From: Candidatus Woesearchaeota archaeon
GTDB lineage: Archaea > Nanobdellota > Nanobdellia > Woesearchaeales > GW2011-AR9
DNA length: 54,809 bases
Direction: 5' to 3'
Assembly (NCBI GenBank): GCA_016185625.1
Contig: JACPND010000018.1
Coordinates: 1 to 54,809 of the forward strand
The notes below the pieces were generated by a model. The model worked only from the letters and a program-made list of their open reading frames with translations, ran no database searches and was not told where the DNA came from. Below, piece after piece: positions 19,316 through 29,038 of the stretch; within the stretch, counting starts at the first letter, position 1, and each line of letters opens with the position of its first letter. A program made the translations under genes and the position numbers.

Positions 19316-21759
19316 AAACGGAACGAAAGACCTTGGCCATCCAAGGGATGCATTGCGCCAGCTGCGCCAATAAGATTGAAAAAGCACTCCTGCACTGCCA
19401 GGGCGTGCAGAAAGCAGTCGTGAATTTCGCCACGGAAAAAGCCATGGTGGAATACGATTCCACAAAAACTAAACCAGAGCAGCTGGTGCAGGCAGTAGAA
19501 GGAGCAGGTTATAAAGTCATTCTTCCGCAGAAAAGCAATATCCTCCATCTTAAAGTTATCGGCATGGACAATGATCATTGTGTGAGTACCGTCGCCGGAG
19601 GATTGAAAAACGTAAAAGGGATTCTCAGTAAAGAATTAACCACGACGGAAAAAGCCACGATTACCTATGACCAGACCAAAATTACGCCACTGCAGATCGT
19701 GCAGGCAATCAAAGATGTCGGCTATCAGGCCCTGGAAAAGAGTGCACCTGTAGATACGGAACGGCTCGCACGGGAAAAAGAGATGAGCGGCCTGAAATGG
19801 AGAACGGTCGTTGCGGTCATACTGGCTGTTCCGCTGATAGGTCTGTCGATGCTGGCTCCGTCTCTCGGCATCCCTCTGCCGTCGTGGATGGAGAACAACC
19901 TTGCACTGATTGAATTTCTGCTCGCCACACCCGTGATGATTGCCGGCTCATTATTCTTCTCCCGGGGAATCGGATCAGTAATAAAAGCAAAAACGGCGAC
20001 TATGGACACACTCGTTGCGCTGGGAACAGGAACAGCATATGTTTATTCGCTGTTCATCTCTATTTCTATCTGGACAGGCGAGGCCAAGTACTCGGCGCAC
20101 GACTTATATTATGAAGTAGCGGCATTACTGATTGCGTTTATTCTCCTTGGGAAATATCTGGAAGCGATGGCCAAAGGAAAAACTTCCGAAGCCATCAAGA
20201 AATTGATCGGACTGCAGCCGAAAACTGCCCTTGTCCTGCGCGGCAGGAAGGAGGTCGAAATTCCCATTGACCAAGTGAAAGTCGGTGACGTGGTAATCGT
20301 AAAACCAGGACAAAAAATTCCCATTGATGGAGTTGTGCTGAGCGGCCATTCGACGATTGATGAAAGCATGGTCACAGGCGAGAGTATTCCTATCGAAAAA
20401 CAGAAAGGAAGCAAAGTCATTGGTGCAACCATCAACAAAGCCGGAGCGCTGACGATAAAAGCGACCAGCGTCGGAGCAGATACACTCTTGGCGCAAATCA
20501 TCAAACTGGTCGAAGAAGCACAGGGAAGCAAAGCGCCCATCCAGAAACTTGCCGACCGTGTTTCAGCATATTTTGTGCCCGTGGTCATCGTCCTTGCCTT
20601 AGGCTCATTTTCATTCTGGTATCTCTGGGGATTAGGCACAGCCTTTGCGTTGGAAACGTTGGTGGCCGTATTGATCATCGCCTGCCCCTGCGCTATGGGT
20701 TTAGCCACACCAACGGCAATTATGGTCGGTACGGGGAAGGCTGCCGAGCAGGGCATTCTGATAAAAAGTGCGGAAGCCTTGCAAAAAGCCCAGGAAGTAA
20801 ACACGATTGTGTTTGACAAAACCGGCACGCTGACGAAAGGCAAACCAGAAGTGACCGATCTTATTCCAATGAACAAATTTACTAAGAAAGACCTTTTACT
20901 TTATGCAGCGATTGCGGAAAAACGCAGCGAGCATCCCCTGGCGGAAGCAATCATAAAGAAAGCAGAAGAGAGAAAACTTGCAGTTGCAGCGCCGCAGCGC
21001 TTCTGGGCAATTTCCGGAAAAGGATTAGAAGCTGTCTATAACAAGAAAACCATTCTGCTGGGGAACAGAAGATTGATGGAAGACAAAAGTATCGGGATTA
21101 AAGGTATAGGGCAGGAGATGGAGAAGTTAGAAGATCAGGGGAAAACCGTGATGATCGTGGCGGTGGATAAGAAAGTTGCTGGGTTGATTGCCGTCGCCGA
21201 TACGCTAAAAGAGCATTCCAAAGATGCGGTAGAACTGCTGCAGAAGCTCAAGAAAAGAGTAATTTTAATGACTGGCGATAATCAGCGCACCGGAAATGCG
21301 ATCGCTCGCCAGCTTGGCATCCGTGAAGTGCTGGCGGAAATTCTTCCTGCGGATAAAGCCAAAGAAATCCAGAGACTACAACAGCAAGGACGAAAAGCAG
21401 CTATGGTAGGAGATGGTATTAATGATGCGCCGGCGTTAGCGCAGGCAGACGTAGGGATTGCCATGGGAACTGGTACAGACGTAGCGATTGAATCTGGAGA
21501 TATTGTGCTGATTAAAGGAGACCTGCGGGATGTCGTCACAGCCCTGGACCTAAGCAAATTTACGATGCGAAAAATCAAGCAGAATTTGTTCTGGGCCTTT
21601 TTCTATAATGCCCTGGGAATTCCGGTTGCCGCGGGTATTTTATATCCGGTGACGGGATGGCTGCTCAGCCCGATTATTGCCGGAGCGGCGATGGCCTTTA
21701 GCTCAGTGTCGGTACTGAGCAACTCGCTGTCGATGAAACGGTATAAGCCGAAGTGGTGA
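19312..21759 (+). CDS. copA: Copper-type P1B ATPase with two HMA domains
   Basis: GMHCASCANKIEKAL; IIACPCAMGLATP; DKTGTLTKG; second HMA carries GMDNDHC. Confidence 0.93.
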   Translation: MKTERKTLAIQGMHCASCANKIEKALLHCQGVQKAVVNFATEKAMVEYDSTKTKPEQLVQAVEGAGYKVILPQKSNILHLKVIGMDNDHCVSTVAGGLKNVKGILSKELTTTEKATITYDQTKITPLQIVQAIKDVGYQALEKSAPVDTERLAREKEMSGLKWRTVVAVILAVPLIGLSMLAPSLGIPLPSWMENNLALIEFLLATPVMIAGSLFFSRGIGSVIKAKTATMDTLVALGTGTAYVYSLFISISIWTGEAKYSAHDLYYEVAALLIAFILLGKYLEAMAKGKTSEAIKKLIGLQPKTALVLRGRKEVEIPIDQVKVGDVVIVKPGQKIPIDGVVLSGHSTIDESMVTGESIPIEKQKGSKVIGATINKAGALTIKATSVGADTLLAQIIKLVEEAQGSKAPIQKLADRVSAYFVPVVIVLALGSFSFWYLWGLGTAFALETLVAVLIIACPCAMGLATPTAIMVGTGKAAEQGILIKSAEALQKAQEVNTIVFDKTGTLTKGKPEVTDLIPMNKFTKKDLLLYAAIAEKRSEHPLAEAIIKKAEERKLAVAAPQRFWAISGKGLEAVYNKKTILLGNRRLMEDKSIGIKGIGQEMEKLEDQGKTVMIVAVDKKVAGLIAVADTLKEHSKDAVELLQKLKKRVILMTGDNQRTGNAIARQLGIREVLAEILPADKAKEIQRLQQQGRKAAMVGDGINDAPALAQADVGIAMGTGTDVAIESGDIVLIKGDLRDVVTALDLSKFTMRKIKQNLFWAFFYNALGIPVAAGILYPVTGWLLSPIIAGAAMAFSSVSVLSNSLSMKRYKPKW

Positions 21760-21765
21760 AGCAAG

Positions 21766-22374
21766 ATGATCCTCAACAAGCTTGAATTCATCCTGATGAA
21801 CAACCCCGTACGCCGGTGGATTCAGAACAAGATCGAAGTAAAGGAACTTCACCGTGTATCTTCTCTCCAGAAAAACAAAGTTATCTTAGAAATCGGATGC
21901 GGAAGCGGCAATGGCACCCGTCTAATCAAAAAATATTTTTCTCCTAAGAAGATTTATGCGATAGATTTAGATCCACGAATGATCAATCTGGCCAAGAAAA
22001 ATGTTCGAGATCCCTCAATTACATTTGAAGTTGCGAGTGCGACAAAACTGCCGTACCACAACAGCCAGTTCGACGCTGTTGTTGATTTTGCTATCATCCA
22101 CCACATCCCCAATTGGAAAGATTGTTTAGAGGAACTAAAGCGAGTTTTAAAACCAAATGGGGAATTGATTGTAGAAGATTTATCTATTGAAACCTTCAGT
22201 ACCGCCATCGGGAGAATATATAAGAAAGTGCTGACGCATCCGTATGCCCAGATGTATACTGAAAAGGAATTTATTGAATATTTGCAGAAGATAGGATTTA
22301 CGATTACGCACCATAGATCACATCACTCTTTTCATTTGATTAAATACTTTAATGTGATTGCAAAAAAGAAGTGA
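21766..22374 (+). CDS. Class I SAM-dependent methyltransferase
   Basis: VILEIGCGSGNGTRLIKKYF. Confidence 0.85.
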   Translation: MILNKLEFILMNNPVRRWIQNKIEVKELHRVSSLQKNKVILEIGCGSGNGTRLIKKYFSPKKIYAIDLDPRMINLAKKNVRDPSITFEVASATKLPYHNSQFDAVVDFAIIHHIPNWKDCLEELKRVLKPNGELIVEDLSIETFSTAIGRIYKKVLTHPYAQMYTEKEFIEYLQKIGFTITHHRSHHSFHLIKYFNVIAKKK

Positions 22375-22401
22375 GAAAATGAAATAAAAAGGAGGTGAAC
22401 A

Positions 22402-22707
22402 ATGGCAAAAAAAGAAGCGAATGAAAAATGCGGACAACTGAATGCGAAAGCCTTGGCAGTCGCTTTAGGTGGCTTGTGGGGAGCGTATGTCTTCATCTTG
22501 GGCATAATCTTAACGATTTTCCCGAACGCCAAGTTTTTCTGGGTAAGTAAAGAACTGTTAGGAATGCTGGCGACGCTTTATCCGGGATATGCGGCCACGT
22601 TTACGGGGAGTATTGTTGGTCTGTTGTGGGGTATTTTGTGTGGAGCCGTTGGTGGGCTACTGATAACCTGGCTCCATAACTGGGCATTAGAAAAATATTG
22701 TGAATAA
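22402..22707 (+). CDS. Small membrane protein
   Basis: Hydrophobic helices; preceded by aaggaggtgaac. Confidence 0.65.
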   Translation: MAKKEANEKCGQLNAKALAVALGGLWGAYVFILGIILTIFPNAKFFWVSKELLGMLATLYPGYAATFTGSIVGLLWGILCGAVGGLLITWLHNWALEKYCE

Positions 22708-22715
22708 GAGGTGAA

Positions 22716-22919
22716 ATGATGAAACAAAATTTAGGTAAGCTTGATAGAATTTTTAGGTTTGTGTTGGGAGTGTGGTGGCTCAGCCCATTGGCGCCGCAAT
22801 TCACGGCAGTGTGGCTGAACTGGGTCATCTTTATTGTGGGATGGATAGCCCTCATTGAAAGTATGCTTGGCTGGTGCGGGCTGCATAGTATTTTTCACAT
22901 CAACAATAAAAATCAGTAA
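22716..22919 (+). CDS. DUF2892-like membrane protein
   Basis: NLGKLDRIFRFVLGVWWLSPLAPQ...GWIALIESMLGWCGLHSIF. Confidence 0.75.
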   Translation: MMKQNLGKLDRIFRFVLGVWWLSPLAPQFTAVWLNWVIFIVGWIALIESMLGWCGLHSIFHINNKNQ

Positions 22920-22963
22920 AGATTAAACAAAAATAAAATTGGACTGAGAAGGGGAGGTAAACC

Positions 22964-23134
22964 ATGTTTGGACTATTTGCAAAGAAAGATCCTGTCTGCG
23001 GGATGAAACGGGAGAAAGGGAAAGGTATTGAAAAGGACGGAAAATGGTTCTGTTCTGAGGCGTGTGTGAAGAAGTTTGAGACTGGCAGCGCGAAAGCCGG
23101 CATGAAAAGTGGTTCCTGCTGCGGAGGGCATTGA
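22964..23134 (+). CDS. YHS-domain metal-binding protein, 56 aa
   Basis: MFGLFAKKDPVCGMKREKGKGIEKDGKWFCSEACVKKFETGSAKAGMKSGSCCGGH*; not in the ORF track. Confidence 0.8.
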   Translation: MFGLFAKKDPVCGMKREKGKGIEKDGKWFCSEACVKKFETGSAKAGMKSGSCCGGH

Positions 23135-23736
23135 TGCCTATTCCGGCGAAGGCACAGCAAAACATTTCTTTCTTTGATAGATGGGCGAAAAGTTATGACT
23201 TTCCCCTATTTCAATTTTGGATGAAAAAATTCCATCGGCCAGTCCTACAAGAGATTGATTATTCCAAAAAACAAAGTATTCTGGATTTAAGCTGTGGGAC
23301 GGGAGAACTGCTAAAAGAAATACAATCGCGAGATCACTTGGAGAAATTAAAATTGTCGGGAATAGACATTTCGCAAAAAATGTTGGCGGCGGCGAAAGAT
23401 AAACTGTCAAAGAAGGCCAATCTTATTCTTGGCGACGTTCATGATCTTCCGTTCAAAACCAATTCCTTTGAAGACGTGATCAGTACGGAAGCATTTCACC
23501 ATTATTACGACCAATCTGGCGCATTACTAGAAATGAAACGGGTGGTAAAGAGAGGAGGAAAAGTCATAGTTGTTGACGTGAACTTTTTTCTTCGTTTCAT
23601 TCATTTTTTATTTGAAACGTTTGAGACAGGATGTGTAAAAGTCAATAATAAAACAGAAATGAAAAGATTGTTTGACAATCCGCCGATCGCGTGCGTGTAT
23701 AGTGTAAGGCGGACTTTGTTCCAGCCGTGGATGTAA
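23134..23736 (+). CDS. SAM-dependent methyltransferase (3' end probably altered)
   Basis: SILDLSCGTGELLKEI; ATG overlaps upstream TGA. Confidence 0.8.
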   Translation: MPIPAKAQQNISFFDRWAKSYDFPLFQFWMKKFHRPVLQEIDYSKKQSILDLSCGTGELLKEIQSRDHLEKLKLSGIDISQKMLAAAKDKLSKKANLILGDVHDLPFKTNSFEDVISTEAFHHYYDQSGALLEMKRVVKRGGKVIVVDVNFFLRFIHFLFETFETGCVKVNNKTEMKRLFDNPPIACVYSVRRTLFQPWM

Positions 23737-23951
23737 ATATCCGGATGATGGCCTTCCTGCTCGGCGATTTTTCCGGCTTTATTCACAAAATCAAGGGCTT
23801 TTTTGAAATTCTTGAATGTGAAATCTTTTTCTAATTTGTTCTCTGCCACTCTCCAGCCTTTGATCTGCTGCAGGAGAAGCGTATATTCTTTGAGGGTTAA
23901 AGGCTGTATGCCGCCTTCGCAGGGAAGGCATTTCTTTTGGGTGAGGGCCAT
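23601..23951 (-). CDS. Pterin-4a-carbinolamine dehydratase with replaced C-terminus
   Basis: EQEGHHPDIYIHGWNKVRLTLYTHAIGGLSNN then non-family tail. Confidence 0.8.
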   Translation of the reverse strand: MALTQKKCLPCEGGIQPLTLKEYTLLLQQIKGWRVAENKLEKDFTFKNFKKALDFVNKAGKIAEQEGHHPDIYIHGWNKVRLTLYTHAIGGLSNNLFISVLLLTFTHPVSNVSNKK

Positions 23952-23984
23952 GATGAAAGAAAAAAGAAAAGAACTATTAAAGCT

Positions 23985-24434
23985 TTACTGCACGATCAGC
24001 TTCCCGCGGGTGTGGAAATAATCTCCACAGGAACTGCAGTAATAGAGGAACGTGCCGCGTTTGTCAGCAACGAATTCGATGTCGGTGGTTTTTCCTGACG
24101 TTAATTGTTCGTGTATTTTGTATTCGGCAATGTTGAATGTGTCGTCGACGTCTTTGCTCCTGATGCGGAGTACGACTTTATCGCCTTTGCGGACGGTAAT
24201 CCGATTCGGATCGAAGGAGTTTTGGGCTGCTTCCATCTCCAGTTCTGTTCCGCTGGGAGCGCTGACAGCAGCAGTTATTTCCTCTTTCGGCTCTGGAACG
24301 GCGGCTGCCGCTTCGTTCTGTACGTTCTGTAATGGCGCTGATGCTGGTTCTGGTGTTGAGGATGTTAGTGTTTTAGAGCTACACCCCAGTATTAATACCA
24401 GTAAAGCAATACCTATCAATAATTTTAGTCTCAT
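23985..24434 (-). CDS. Cupredoxin-like lipoprotein
   Basis: Lipobox LVLILGCSS; FDPNRITVRKGDKVVLRI...GTFLYYCSSCGDYFHTRGKLIVQ. Confidence 0.85.
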   Translation of the reverse strand: MRLKLLIGIALLVLILGCSSKTLTSSTPEPASAPLQNVQNEAAAAVPEPKEEITAAVSAPSGTELEMEAAQNSFDPNRITVRKGDKVVLRIRSKDVDDTFNIAEYKIHEQLTSGKTTDIEFVADKRGTFLYYCSSCGDYFHTRGKLIVQ

Positions 24435-24495
24435 GGGTACACCTCAAAACCAGCTGGCAAAAGGCGGTTATTTAAAGATTATGGGTCTGAAGAAT

Positions 24496-24804
24496 CTACT
24501 TGAGTTCCTGAGAAAGCCAAGAAAGATAACTAATATTGGCATCCGCTTTTAATTTTAAAATGCAAGGTACGGCGTAGGAATGCAGCTTTTTGACTTCTTC
24601 TTGGATCTTCTTCCAGTTTTGTTCCGTCGTTTTACAGAGAGAAACGTATTCTGTACTTTGCTCGATCTTTCCTTTCCACCAATAGGCGCTCTGGACGGGG
24701 AAAAAAGTAGCGCAGGCAATGAAGCGTTTTTTGAGCAGATGGGTTACAATTTTCCTGGCCTCAGCGTTAGAGGGGTAAGTTACATACACTAGGATCATGG
24801 GCAA
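24496..24804 (-). CDS. cutA: CutA1-like divalent-cation tolerance protein
   Basis: VYVTYPSNAEARKIVTHLLKKRFIACATFFPVQSAYWWKGKIEQSTEY. Confidence 0.9.
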   Translation of the reverse strand: MPMILVYVTYPSNAEARKIVTHLLKKRFIACATFFPVQSAYWWKGKIEQSTEYVSLCKTTEQNWKKIQEEVKKLHSYAVPCILKLKADANISYLSWLSQELK

Positions 24805-24848
24805 ACCAAAGCAAAAGGTATTTATAGGCTTTTCGTCTTCTTCTGGAT

Positions 24849-25679
24849 ATGAAAGTCCCTTTGTTTACGGAAAGCTGGCTGATCCTGAAAAAGAATAAAG
24901 TGCTCTTTGTGCCAAATGTACTGCTCTTTGCCATTCAATTGTCCTTATTTGGGGCATGGTTATGGCTCAGCGGCATCGGTGAAGTGGTAATTCAAAATGA
25001 TTTCCGGCGCTTTTTGGATTTAATTGCTTCGGGAAAGCCGGTTATTTTCTTTGTAGTGTATTTATTCATTGGCATGCTGATTGAAAACTTTATTCTCACG
25101 GCTAAATACGGCCTGATTAAAGGCGTGCTGACCAAAGGAAAGACCTCGCTGAAGGAAGGAATGCAATTTGCCCAACAATATTATTGGACGAGTTTAGGGA
25201 TTCATGTGACCAGTACACTGATTGTGGTGATCCCATTATTATTGATAGCGATAGTCTTGTTCTTGCTGCTGCCGGTAAGTAAACTAGTAGCAGTGGCTTT
25301 GTTCATTCCGCTGGCGCTGATGTACCTGGCGTATATCACCATCCGGTTGCTGTTTGTCTATCCGGTGATGGCGTTTCATAAAAAAGGCGCGTACAGTTCC
25401 CTAAAAGAAGATTTCCATTTTGTAAAGACGCATCTGCATCATACCTTTGTCACCTGGCTGATTTTGGTAGGCGTGCTGATTATCGTATCCATCATGAAAG
25501 CAAATGCCGGATTCGTGACCGAGTTGCTGTACGGGCAGTTATTCTTTTTGGGATTGGTGGGCGTGTTCGTGATTTTGGCATTAGAAATTCTTGTTTCCGT
25601 GTGGGAGCACGTGTTTATTTTCAGGAGTTATCTGGCAGAAAGAAGGAAGAGCCGTGGTCTGAGCGAAGCGAAGGAGTAA
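24849..25679 (+). CDS. Multi-pass membrane protein
   Basis: 276 aa, hydrophobic helices. Confidence 0.75.
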   Translation: MKVPLFTESWLILKKNKVLFVPNVLLFAIQLSLFGAWLWLSGIGEVVIQNDFRRFLDLIASGKPVIFFVVYLFIGMLIENFILTAKYGLIKGVLTKGKTSLKEGMQFAQQYYWTSLGIHVTSTLIVVIPLLLIAIVLFLLLPVSKLVAVALFIPLALMYLAYITIRLLFVYPVMAFHKKGAYSSLKEDFHFVKTHLHHTFVTWLILVGVLIIVSIMKANAGFVTELLYGQLFFLGLVGVFVILALEILVSVWEHVFIFRSYLAERRKSRGLSEAKE

Positions 25680-25685
25680 TGAGTT

Positions 25686-26180
25686 TTAGATTCGGTTTAT
25701 TTCTTTCGTTGAAATCTCCCCTCTAAATCGCTCTTCAAACAAACTGGCTACTCTCTTCCGGAGCAGATAGGTATCGGCATTCTGGACGTATGCCATCCAT
25801 CCCTCCATAAAATCGTAGACATTGTCATAGCTAATCTTTCCTCTGTCGTAATATTGGCATATCCCGTGAAATTTCCGATAAAAATTTCGAACATTCTTCA
25901 GCTTTATCAGCTTATGGTGCGGAAAAATCTTCAGCCCTAAAAATTCCGTTCCTCGTGGCAATGGCACTATTCGGGACTTTGTTGGATGAAGCTCAAGAGT
26001 GGGATTTTTCTGCAGAAAACTACTTATTACTTGAAATATTTTTTCCAATTCCTTCCTTGAGTTATGCAATATAACAAAGTCATCTATAGCGAAGATAATA
26101 TTTTACTTTGAGTGTATGCTTCACAAAATGGTCTAATCCATTCAGACACACGTTAGCGAAGAACTGAGATGTCAAATTAC
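25686..26180 (-). pseudogene. Reverse transcriptase fragment, DGR-type (N-terminus missing, frameshift at the catalytic box)
   Basis: GNTIPLGNLTSQFFANVCLNGLDHFVKHTLKVKYYLRY / frameshift / DDFVILHNSRKELEKIF...LELHPTKSRIVPLPRGTEFLGLKIFPHHK. Confidence 0.8.
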
Positions 26181-27241
26181 CCAGGGGTATGGTATTTCCT
26201 CAATTCTTCCCGTTGCATAATTTGGTTATACAATTCTAAAGCTTCTCTTCCGGTAATAATCTTATGTGCTGTTGCATTTATTCCTGGATTTGTTCCAGCT
26301 TTATAGAGTGCCAGAGTGTCAATGCGTCCACCATCACTTCCCACCAACTCGGTAGCCCCGTTTCCTTCATTCTTGCTAATCACTATTGTCCCCACTTTTC
26401 CACCATCACTTCCCGCCCAATAGGCAACCCAGTCTCCTTTATTCTCGCTAATCACTATTGTCCCCACTTTTCCAGCATAACTTCCCGCCCCGTGGGCAGC
26501 CCAGTCTCCTTTATTCTCGCTAATCACTATTGTCCCAACTTGTCCATTATCACTTCCCGCCCTGTGGGCAGCATTGGCTCCTTTATTCCCGCTAATCACT
26601 ATTGTCCCCACTTGTCCACCATCTCTTCCCGCCCACTCAGCAGCCCCGTCTCCTTTATTCTTGCTAATCACTATTGTCCCCACTTGTCCTTTATAACTTC
26701 CCGCCCACTCGGCAGCCCAGTCTCCTTTATTCTCGCTAATCACTATTGTCCCCACTTGTCCTTTATAACTTCCCATAAAAGCGCAGGTATCTGTTCCAAC
26801 AACATTTTTCACCCGGACAGTATCTGCTCTCTCTGCATAATAGAACAAATACGAAAAGGAATTTTCATAAAGATCAATCTCAATATTCGCGGTTCTTCTT
26901 TTCTTATGCGCCCTTTCAGTCAGAAGATGTAATAAAACACCCGTATACAAACCTAAAGCTTGTGCTTCATTTTTATCATAGTTATTATTCGCTTTGGCTA
27001 AAACCAATGACTGCAAATCCGCAGCGGTGAATGGTTCTATCTCCCGCAAGGAGCGGTAAAGAGGAACGTAAATCCCTGATTTAATCTCCTTCCACGATTT
27101 ATCAGCAAACTTCCCCGCAAATTCTGTTACTGCTTCTTTTTCCCGCTGCAGCAATTGCTCTAGTGTAGTTGCTTTTCTTTCCTGCACGTCCCGTTCTTTC
27201 TGTATTCCTTTAAGGTCGTCAAAGAGGGGCATGGTGTTCAC
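26177..27241 (-). CDS. Repeat (solenoid-like) protein with six to seven 24-aa repeats
   Basis: GSYKGQVGTIVISENKGDWAAEWA-type repeats. Confidence 0.7.
   Translation of the reverse strand: MNTMPLFDDLKGIQKERDVQERKATTLEQLLQREKEAVTEFAGKFADKSWKEIKSGIYVPLYRSLREIEPFTAADLQSLVLAKANNNYDKNEAQALGLYTGVLLHLLTERAHKKRRTANIEIDLYENSFSYLFYYAERADTVRVKNVVGTDTCAFMGSYKGQVGTIVISENKGDWAAEWAGSYKGQVGTIVISKNKGDGAAEWAGRDGGQVGTIVISGNKGANAAHRAGSDNGQVGTIVISENKGDWAAHGAGSYAGKVGTIVISENKGDWVAYWAGSDGGKVGTIVISKNEGNGATELVGSDGGRIDTLALYKAGTNPGINATAHKIITGREALELYNQIMQREELRKYHTPG
26329..26775 (-). repeat. 72-bp tandem coding repeats
   Basis: Invariant GGACAAGTGGGGACAATAGTGATTAGC core, variation confined to a few codons. Confidence 0.9.
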
Positions 27242-28363
27242 CTTATTACTTCTAACACCATCTTTCCTAGAGGATGATCAACCTGTTCTAAAATTTGCTT
27301 CGCTTCAGCAAGGTTGCCGCTTTCTTCCTGATTAAGAATTCTGATGGCTTTTCGCACCTGCTGAAATCCCCTTTTTTCTGTAAGCGCAGCATAATTCTCC
27401 CAGGTTCTTTCAATGATCTGCCGGGCGCACTCCATCCGCACCGGGAGTTTCCGAGGCTCGGACAATACTTTCTGGAAAAATTCTTCTTCCGGCTTAAGGC
27501 GCCGGGCAGTAGTGTACACAAAGGCTGACTTCAGGTCTTCTACCTCTACCTTTTGTTTTCCGGTGTACCAGGCAATAGCCTGCCCCAAGCAAGTCCAGTC
27601 CTGAAGGAACCGCCCAGTTAATGATTCTTTCAGCAAGGTTCCGGCATAAGCTTGGTCATGCGTATCATCAGAAGGAGGATCGTCCAGCCGCAGCCGGCCA
27701 TATTTACAGCTGTGGATAAGCTCCGCTAGTGTAGAGTAGAAAAACAGCCGCGCTTCCGGGTCAAAAGGAACGCTCTCAACTTCTTTCTGGATACTTTTCA
27801 TGCTGCCATTGTGGATGAAGGGAACCCCTCTCTTGCTGAGAGCTTTCACCATTTCATCCTGCATATGCTGGATTTTCTCCTGCACCGCCGGAGCATCATT
27901 CTTGTGCTTCTGGTAAAATTCCAAGAGACTCTGAACTTTCTCTTCTAGCCCCAGCAGGCTCTGGATATTCCTTTCCGCGTTGCGAACCAGCTGGTCATGC
28001 CGCACCGGATTATAGTGCGGCGGTTCCAGCACTGCACTATAAACATCTACCAGATTATCATTCAGCAAGAAAGTACCGCCATGGCTTTCCGGGTTGCAGG
28101 AGGAATTCATAGGGCAGCTGAAAGACCAGGCTTCCGGCGACTGATACCAGTTTGGTCTTGCCGGTTCCGCGTTCACCCTCCAACAGCGTGTTCTTTCCCA
28201 GGCAGGAATTCAGCAGCAGTAGAGTAGTAGTAATCGGAAAACAGCTTTGTCTGCTGCTGGAATCTTTAAAAGTGTAGATATCACGGGGCACTTCCGCAAT
28301 AAAGTTCTGAGTGCAATAATCCACCATTCCCCGGATTTTATCCTGATAGGTCGTCATAACCAC
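27238..28363 (-). pseudogene. MoxR-like AAA+ ATPase with internal deletion and frameshift
   Basis: LLEGERGTGKTKLVSVAGSLVFQLPYEF in 28058-28363; C-terminal part HGGTFLLNDNLVDVYSAVLEPPHYNPVR in another frame, 27238-28176. Confidence 0.75.
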
Positions 28364-28492
28364 CTTAGAAAGCCCCCCCCCTTTATAAATCTTTTGTTAC
28401 TGTTTAGTGGTTCTGTATTTAAGGACGGTTACCTCTTGCTGTGTTGCATAATTAACTCATAGTTCTATTATCTCTACTGCCCTTATACTTCC

Positions 28493-28703
28493 CCGTATTG
28501 TTTTAGTGTTTTGTAGGCCCAAAACTTGACCGCGGCTTCCTGTAAGATGCCAATTTCCGAACGTGCATGAATCTGCTCACCAAACATACGCTTTACGGCA
28601 CTAAATCTAACAAGTACTCGCCTCTTTTTACGAGCTGCCTGTCGTTTTTCTTCCAATCTCCGGTATCAACGTATTTCTTTCCCCACCTTTTCTTTTTAGC
28701 CAT
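28493..28703 (-). pseudogene. IS5-like transposase remnant (N- and C-terminal ends joined)
   Basis: MAKKKRWGKKYVDTGDWKKNDRQLVKRGEYLLDL ... FSAVKRMFGEQIHARSEIGILQEAAVKFWAYKTLKQYGEV*. Confidence 0.65.
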
Positions 28704-28780
28704 TGAAAACACCTCTTTAGATATCTACATTATATAAAATAATGTAAAGGTTTATATACTTATTGGTATTTCTTGACAGA

Positions 28781-29038
28781 ATGAAGAAAAAAGTGATTGT
28801 CTTGTACGATTTGAAAGATAAGTCAAATGCAGAAAGAACAAGAATCATTCAAATGTTGTATAGTCATCGAGAGAAATCAAACTACACTTACGCTTATCAA
28901 AGAAAAGGGTTGCTCAATAATTTTAATATTGAGAAATCTAAGAAAACTGCACTTCTTGTAAAAAATAAAAATGATCTTGCTAAAATCTCAGAGATTCTCC
29001 AAAAACTAAAAGTGAGGTTTGAAGTGGTGCAAGGCTAA
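28781..29038 (+). CDS. Small hypothetical protein inside the IS-like element
   Basis: MKKKVIVLYDLKDKSNAERTRIIQMLYSHREKSNYTYAY...; TTTATA at ~28751. Confidence 0.6.
   Translation: MKKKVIVLYDLKDKSNAERTRIIQMLYSHREKSNYTYAYQRKGLLNNFNIEKSKKTALLVKNKNDLAKISEILQKLKVRFEVVQG

Noticed and set aside
25686-26180. Retron or group II intron
   Set aside because: No retron ncRNA or intron domains seen; the xGxxxSQ box favours a DGR-type RT
26329-26775. CRISPR array
   Set aside because: Repeats are tandem, 72 bp, in frame and coding, with no unique spacers
26264-26932. 222-aa plus-strand ORF through the 72-bp repeats
   Set aside because: Antisense of the repeat protein; open only because the repeat length is a multiple of three and lacks stops on that strand
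28781-29038. Cas2-like protein
   Set aside because: Superficial KKKVIVLYDLKD start only; no CRISPR array or other cas genes nearby
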